DNA of 27,439 nucleotides from JAHHTP01 sp964587555 (lineage in GTDB: Bacteria > Bacillota > Clostridia > Oscillospirales > Ruminococcaceae), in NCBI GenBank assembly GCA_964587555.1, contig CAZPLR010000025.1:1-27439 (forward strand), given 5' to 3'. The translations under genes were made by a program, and so were the position numbers. How positions within the stretch are numbered: the first letter of the stretch is position 1; every line of letters begins with the position of its first letter. Below, piece after piece: positions 23,011 to 27,439 of the stretch. Below the pieces are notes generated by a model, which saw only the letters and a program-made list of their open reading frames with translations, was not told the DNA's origin and did no database searches.

Positions 23011-24342
23011 ATGAGCGTCACCATATCCCGCGTCACGCCGGGCAGCATTGCGCAAAAACACCGTCTGCATGCCGGGGACAAACTACTCACCATCAACGGT
23101 CACGACATCGTCGATATCTTAGACTATCAGTTTTACGCCGACGAGCCGCAGCTCATCCTGCGAATCAAGCAGCCCGGCATAGCGCTTATCCGCGTCGTCC
23201 GCATCAAAAAAGAGCAGTATGAGGACTTGGGATTAGAGTTTGAAACCTTTTTGATGGACAAGCAGCGAAGCTGCCGCAACAAATGCATCTTCTGCTTTAT
23301 CGACCAGCTTCCGCCGGGTATGCGCGAAAGCCTTTATTTCAAGGACGACGATTCGCGCCTATCCTTTTTATTCGGCAACTATGTCACGATGACCAATATG
23401 GAAGAAAACGAACTGGACCGCATCATCCGGATGCACATCACGCCGATCAACGTTTCCGTCCACACCACAAACCCAGCCCTGCGATGCAAAATGCTCAACA
23501 ACCGCTTCGCCGGGAACATCTTAGAGCGGCTTAAAAAGCTGACAAGCGCAGGTATTGCGTTAAACTGCCAGCTAGTCCTCTGCCCAAGCATCAACGACGG
23601 CGAGGAGCTGCGCAGAACCTTAGACGACCTAACCGCGCTTCCCAACATTATCAGCATCGCCTGCGTGCCGTTCGGACAGACCCGCTATCGCAAAGGCTTA
23701 TATCACATCGACGGATACGACAAGGAAACTGCCGGAAAAACGCTGGCAATCATCGAGGAATACGGCGAGCGGACGTTAAAAGCCACCGGGAGGCGGCTTG
23801 TCTTTGCCTCGGACGAATTTTATATTACCGCCGGGCGGGATATTCCGGACGCCGCGTTTTACGAGGACTTTTCCCAGATTGAGAATGGGGTCGGAATGGT
23901 GAGTCTGCTGCGGGATGAATTTTATCAGGCGTTACAAAACATGCCCGGCGATGACCTGCCGCGCGCTTGCAGCATCGCAACCGGCGTGATCGCCGCGCCG
24001 GAGCTGACTGCGCTCGTCGCGATGGCAAGGAAGAAGTTTCCAAATCTAAACTGCGCGGTCTATCCGATTATCAACCATTTTTTTGGGGAAACGATCACTG
24101 TGACCGGGCTTTTAACCGGAACAGATCTTTCCGCACAGCTAAAGGGGAAGGAGCTGGGCACGCGCCTGCTGCTTTCAGAAAATATGCTGCGCGCGCCGCG
24201 CACCGAAGCGGATACAGACAACGTTTTCCTCGACGATATGACCGTTTTGGAGCTTTCCAATGCGCTCCAGATCCCAATCACCATCGCAGGCTCTTCGGGG
24301 GAGGAGCTGCTTGACGCGCTGCTTAGCTCCCCAAAACAGTAA
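23011..24342 (+). CDS. DUF512 radical-SAM protein with N-terminal PDZ-like domain
   Basis: A 443-residue Fe-S protein. Residues about 1-65 form a PDZ-like fold (ISRVTPGSIAQKHRLHAGDKLLTING). A radical-SAM-type iron-sulphur motif follows, C88-x3-C92-x2-C95 (CRNKCIFCF), then the barrel (SVHTTNP, LNCQLVLCPSIND). The DUF512 region makes up the last third, with FASDEFY and ENGVGM. The family sits next to der in many Firmicutes. Its reaction has not been established as far as I know, and the PDZ domain suggests a protein partner. ATG 23011 has AAAGGAG about 10 bases upstream. It is followed 15 bases later by der. Confidence 0.92.
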   Translation: MSVTISRVTPGSIAQKHRLHAGDKLLTINGHDIVDILDYQFYADEPQLILRIKQPGIALIRVVRIKKEQYEDLGLEFETFLMDKQRSCRNKCIFCFIDQLPPGMRESLYFKDDDSRLSFLFGNYVTMTNMEENELDRIIRMHITPINVSVHTTNPALRCKMLNNRFAGNILERLKKLTSAGIALNCQLVLCPSINDGEELRRTLDDLTALPNIISIACVPFGQTRYRKGLYHIDGYDKETAGKTLAIIEEYGERTLKATGRRLVFASDEFYITAGRDIPDAAFYEDFSQIENGVGMVSLLRDEFYQALQNMPGDDLPRACSIATGVIAAPELTALVAMARKKFPNLNCAVYPIINHFFGETITVTGLLTGTDLSAQLKGKELGTRLLLSENMLRAPRTEADTDNVFLDDMTVLELSNALQIPITIAGSSGEELLDALLSSPKQ

Positions 24343-24357
24343 AGGAGGGATACCCCT

Positions 24358-25680
24358 ATGGCAAAACCAATTATCGCAGTCGTCGGCCGCCCGAACGTCG
24401 GAAAGTCGACGCTGTTCAATAAATTAGTCGGCAGGCGCGTTTCCATCGTAGAGGATACGCCGGGCGTTACCCGCGACCGTATCTACGCCGACTGCGAATG
24501 GCGCGGAAAAAGCTTTACCATCGTTGATACCGGCGGCATCGAGCCGGCGGCAGACGACATTATCCTAACGCAGATGCGCCGTCAGGCAGAGCTTGCAATC
24601 CGCAGCGCGGACGTGATCGTTTTAGTCACCGATGTGGTCAGCGGCGTTACTGCCACCGACAAGGAGGTCGCAGACATGCTGCGCAAAAGCGGCAAGCCGG
24701 TCATCGTCTGCGTCAATAAATGCGACAGCATCGGCGATCCGCCGGACAATTTCTACGAGTTTTACAACCTTGGCGCCGGCGACCTATATCCGGTTTCCTC
24801 GGTTCACGGCCACGGCACCGGCGACCTGCTTGACGCTTGCTTTGAATATTTACAGTTTGACGGCGAAGAAGAAAACGAGGAAGGCGTCATCAAGGTCGCC
24901 GTTATCGGCAAACCGAACGTTGGAAAATCCTCGCTGATTAACTTCATCTCCGGGCAGGAGCGGCTGATCGTGTCGGAGATTGCCGGAACGACTCGCGATT
25001 CGACCGATACATTGGTCGAACACGAATCCGGGAAATATATCTTCATTGACACCGCCGGACTGCGCAAAAAGTCCAAGATACTCGACGCCGTTGAGCATTA
25101 CAGCGTGCTGCGCTCCCTGATGGCGGTTGACCGTTCGGAAGTCTGCGTTATCGTCATCGACGCGACGGTCGGCTTTACCGAGCAGGACAGCAAGGTGGCA
25201 GGCTATGCGCACGAGCAGGGCAAGGCATGCATCGTCGCAGTCAACAAATGGGACGCAGTCGAAGAAAAGACCGGACGCACGATGAAGGAATTTACCGACA
25301 GGCTGAAAAACGATTTCAGCTTTATGTCCTATGTGCCGTTTCTTTTCATCTCCGCAAAGACCGGACAGCGGGTAAACGAGCTGTTCCCGCTCATCCGCAG
25401 CGTGTATGAACAAAACAGCATCCGGATCACGACCGGCGTGTTAAACGACCTGCTCGGCTATATCACCGCCAGAGTACAGCCGCCGTCCGACAAGGGCAAA
25501 CGTCTGAAAATCTATTATATGACCCAAGCTTCCACCAACCCGCCGACCTTTGTTATCTTTGTCAACAACGCGGAACTGTTCCATTTCTCTTATCAAAGAT
25601 ATATCGAAAACCAGCTTCGCGAGCAGTTTGGCTTAAAGGGAACGCCGGTGCGCTTCATCATCCGCGAACGCGGAAAATAA
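24358..25680 (+). CDS. der: Ribosome biogenesis GTPase Der (EngA)
   Basis: A 440-residue double GTPase needed for 50S subunit assembly. Domain 1 has GRPNVGKS (10-17), DTGG (57-60) and NKCD. Domain 2 has GKPNVGKS, DTAGLRKKSK and NKWD. The C-terminal KH-like RNA-binding domain (about 350-440) ends with TPVRFIIRERGK. All G motifs are intact and the length is normal. ATG 24358 has AAAGGAGG 9 bases upstream. The gene follows the radical-SAM gene closely and is co-transcribed with it. The genes that often follow der in Clostridia (plsY, gpsA) are not here, so the local order has been rearranged. Confidence 0.97.
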   Translation: MAKPIIAVVGRPNVGKSTLFNKLVGRRVSIVEDTPGVTRDRIYADCEWRGKSFTIVDTGGIEPAADDIILTQMRRQAELAIRSADVIVLVTDVVSGVTATDKEVADMLRKSGKPVIVCVNKCDSIGDPPDNFYEFYNLGAGDLYPVSSVHGHGTGDLLDACFEYLQFDGEEENEEGVIKVAVIGKPNVGKSSLINFISGQERLIVSEIAGTTRDSTDTLVEHESGKYIFIDTAGLRKKSKILDAVEHYSVLRSLMAVDRSEVCVIVIDATVGFTEQDSKVAGYAHEQGKACIVAVNKWDAVEEKTGRTMKEFTDRLKNDFSFMSYVPFLFISAKTGQRVNELFPLIRSVYEQNSIRITTGVLNDLLGYITARVQPPSDKGKRLKIYYMTQASTNPPTFVIFVNNAELFHFSYQRYIENQLREQFGLKGTPVRFIIRERGK

Positions 25681-25756
25681 TCAACAAAAGCATAACATTT
25701 TCATGGTCTCATTGCACAAGAATTATGAACGGGGGGGTAAATACACAAATTTTCCG

Positions 25757-25785
25757 TTGACATGGTAAATTTTTCATGGTATGAT
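25757..25785 (+). promoter_or_regulatory. Strong promoter of the 25851 lipoprotein gene
   Basis: TTGACA (25757-25762), exactly 17 bases, TATGAT (25780-25785), with an extended TGG before the -10. A run of seven G (25731-25737) lies upstream and a perfect palindrome (25793-25806) lies just downstream. Confidence 0.85.
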
Positions 25786-25792
25786 ATGATTA

Positions 25793-25806
25793 TAACTTGC
25801 AAGTTA
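25793..25806. promoter_or_regulatory. Perfect 14-bp palindrome over the transcription start
   Basis: TAACTTGCAAGTTA is fully self-complementary. It begins 8 bases after the -10 hexamer, so it covers about +1 to +15. This is a classical repressor position. No regulator gene is nearby in the window, so the binding protein is unknown. Confidence 0.55.
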
Positions 25807-25850
25807 ATATGCCCGTTCTATCAACATCGTTCATGAAAGGAGTGTCAACT

Positions 25851-26531
25851 ATGAAAAAAAGATCAATTCAAAAAATCCTCTGCGTATTGCTTACGCTTCT
25901 GCTGATTCCGGCCGCTTTTTCCGGCTGCCAGAAGGATGATTCCGCCTCGTGGGACTTTGACACCGACAGCTTGATCGATTTTCCATGGGGCTGCGATATT
26001 GAAACGGCGCTTACCTTGCTGAAGCTAGACGGCAAAACCCCGCTTATGACGCAAGAGGACGAAGGGAATGTCGCCGGCACTCTTTATTACTATGATGCGA
26101 CCGACACCTGTCCGGAAGCTTTTTGGGTTATTTTAGACGGCAGTGTATTTGGAATGGAGATTGGCGTTGCTCAAATCACCCTTCAGGTCGAGGGCGGCGA
26201 TAAGCTAACCATGACGGTTGAGGAAGAAAAGAAGTACATTGAAACCTACGGCGAAACGCTTGACGCTTTCCATGAGCGTCAGCTTGAGGCTGCCAAATTG
26301 AAAACCTATGAAATTTCCGAAAACACCCTCGGCGCGGGGGACTGGGAAGGCGACGACCGCGAATGGCTCGGATTCCTTGCTGAATTCTGGGGAGAGTACG
26401 ATTACGATACCTATCAGGCGCAGCATCCGTTTGTCAGCTGCAGCATTACCGAAGGCAGATCCTGTACTTACTTTGGGCTTGTCTCTGCAATTAAGAAAAC
26501 AGGACTTCCGGCTGAGCGTCCTGCCGAGTAA
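25851..26531 (+). CDS. Lipoprotein of unknown function
   Basis: A 226-residue protein with a basic start, a Leu-rich segment and a lipobox FSGC (Cys 26), so it should be anchored on the outer face of the membrane. The mature part is acidic, rich in Trp and Tyr, and lacks obvious repeats. I do not recognise a family. The segment DFPWGCDIETALTLLKLDGK (about 43-62) resembles openings of clostridial lipoproteins that sense or bind ligands, but this is weak. ATG 25851 has AAAGGAG 8 bases upstream; an in-frame ATG at 25797 lies on the operator and start-site region and is rejected. It is monocistronic, with a strong promoter and a shared terminator. Confidence 0.8.
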   Translation: MKKRSIQKILCVLLTLLLIPAAFSGCQKDDSASWDFDTDSLIDFPWGCDIETALTLLKLDGKTPLMTQEDEGNVAGTLYYYDATDTCPEAFWVILDGSVFGMEIGVAQITLQVEGGDKLTMTVEEEKKYIETYGETLDAFHERQLEAAKLKTYEISENTLGAGDWEGDDREWLGFLAEFWGEYDYDTYQAQHPFVSCSITEGRSCTYFGLVSAIKKTGLPAERPAE

Positions 26532-26560
26532 GCAACGCGATACGAACAAAACGATAGATC

Positions 26561-26602
26561 AAAAAAACCGGACTGCGGAGATTCCCGCAGCCCGGTTTTT
26601 TA
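26561..26602. terminator. Bidirectional terminator between convergent genes
   Basis: A stem of CCGG and CTGCGG paired with CCGCAG and CCGG, flanked by A7 on the left and T6 on the right, so a T run follows the hairpin on both strands. It serves the lipoprotein gene (plus) and the SDR gene (minus). Confidence 0.88.
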
Positions 26603-26616
26603 CCGGATATTTCGCA

Positions 26617-27381
26617 TTATAACGACGCGCCGAAGTCGGAAACAATCACCTGACCGGTGATCGCAGCGGAATCGTCGCTTGCAAAGAACAGGATGATCTT
26701 CGCAACGTCATCCGCCATGCACGGACGGATCTTCAGGTCGCTGTGCTTATACATCTGCCCCATCATATCCGCGTCCATCTCAGCCGGATTGCTGTTCATC
26801 GTCATCGGGGTGACGATGGTGCCCGGGCAGATTGCATTGCAGCGGATGCCCTTGCCCGCAAAGCGCAGCGCGGTATGCTTGGTCACACCGATGATAGCCG
26901 CCTTGGACGCAACATACGCAGCGCCGCCGCAGCCGAGTACGCCAGCCACCGACGCAACGTTGACGATAGAGCCGTTTCCGGCTTTGTCCATCACCTTCGC
27001 CGCCTCGCGCATACAATACATCGTGCCTTTTTCGTTGATGGTGATAACCTTTTCCATGTCCTCATCCCGCACACGGTCAATCGGCTTTAAGCCCTCCTCC
27101 AACACGCCGGCGTTGTTCACGATCACATCCAGCTTGCCATAGGTCTCTACAGCGGTATTCACTAACCGCTTTGCATCCTCCGGCTTCGAAATGTCGCAGA
27201 TCACTGGGAGCGCTTCTCCGCCCGCCGCTTTGATCTTCTCGGCCACCTCGTTTAACTGCGCTTCTCTGCGCGCGCTGATGACGACCTTCGCGCCTTCGCT
27301 TGCCAGCAAAACCGCTGCCGCCGCACCGACGCCGGAATTGCCGCCGGTTACAATGATTACTTTCCCGTCTAATTTTGCCAT
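26617..27381 (-). CDS. Short-chain dehydrogenase/reductase
   Basis: A 254-residue classical SDR. Cofactor motif TGGNSGVG (12-19), CDI with D63, NNAG (89-92), catalytic S144, Y156 and K160 (YVASK), and PGTIVTPM after the active site. Arg38 and Arg39 after the second strand favour NADP(H) over NAD(H). It is a soluble oxidoreductase acting on an alcohol or ketone; the substrate cannot be read from the sequence, though the family includes 3-oxoacyl-ACP, sugar and hydroxysteroid enzymes. ATG 27381 has AAGGAGG 8 bases upstream. The promoter is not evident in the 58 bases left before the window edge. It is convergent with the lipoprotein gene. Confidence 0.93.
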   Translation of the reverse strand: MAKLDGKVIIVTGGNSGVGAAAAVLLASEGAKVVISARREAQLNEVAEKIKAAGGEALPVICDISKPEDAKRLVNTAVETYGKLDVIVNNAGVLEEGLKPIDRVRDEDMEKVITINEKGTMYCMREAAKVMDKAGNGSIVNVASVAGVLGCGGAAYVASKAAIIGVTKHTALRFAGKGIRCNAICPGTIVTPMTMNSNPAEMDADMMGQMYKHSDLKIRPCMADDVAKIILFFASDDSAAITGQVIVSDFGASL

Positions 27382-27439
27382 TGCTTTTTCCTCCTTATCA
27401 TTTGAACCGCTTGTCCTTTCTCCACTTTGCTGTCACTTA

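Noticed and set aside
24850..25413. A 187-codon open frame antisense to der.
   Set aside because: der is complete with all G motifs; the antisense frame is a codon-bias shadow with no start signals.

Overview
The window looks like chromosomal DNA of a gut-type Clostridia (Firmicutes), probably Oscillospirales/Ruminococcaceae-like. The reasons are strong GGAGG ribosome binding sites, sigma-A promoters of the TTGACA/TATAAT type (often with an extended TGn -10), a yceD-rpmF pair, a DUF512 radical-SAM gene next to der, several DUF4358-type lipoproteins, and intracellular GH29 fucosidases. This placement is inferred from gene content; no rRNA gene or other taxonomic marker is present. Coding density is high, and no gene-free stretch exceeds 300 bases. 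I found no tRNA, rRNA, CRISPR array, insertion sequence or phage gene.

Left part (1-7.2 kb, mostly minus strand). The first six codons of a gene run off the left edge. Then come an ABC-2-type exporter pair (permease 197-1732, ATPase 1725-2435) lying downstream of luxS (2492-2965), with no visible terminator between luxS and the ATPase. A separate catabolic unit follows: a NIF3-like metalloprotein (6148-7155) and two distinct GH29 alpha-L-fucosidases (4690-6099 and 3111-4499). It ends in a good terminator, and a long inverted repeat overlaps the promoter of the second fucosidase.

Middle left (7.2-11.6 kb, minus). An apparent four-gene envelope-sensing unit: a lipoprotein (10676-11587), an ECF sigma factor (10075-10608), a single-pass membrane beta-propeller protein (7944-10058) and a DUF4358 lipoprotein (7280-7882). 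The beta-propeller protein sits where an anti-sigma factor normally lies, and its cytoplasmic head/TM/outer domain layout would suit that role.

Middle (11.6-18 kb, plus). A nucleoside hydrolase, tex and a DUF2752 membrane protein form a tight operon. Next come a zinc-ribbon/low-complexity/CD225-like membrane protein with a consensus promoter, and an ABC-F ATPase.

Right-centre (18-22 kb, minus). A protein made of two tandem TM2 domains, an M23 peptidase with LysM and G5 domains, and a DUF2304/GT2 pair for cell-surface glycan modification.

Right (22-27.4 kb). yceD-rpmF (plus), a DUF512 radical-SAM protein and der (plus), a lipoprotein under a strong promoter with a palindromic operator candidate (plus), and a convergent SDR oxidoreductase (minus). 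Many genes are ordinary housekeeping. The most interesting items are the ECF/beta-propeller unit, the unusual NIF3-like protein with the fucosidases, and several perfect palindromes placed on promoters.
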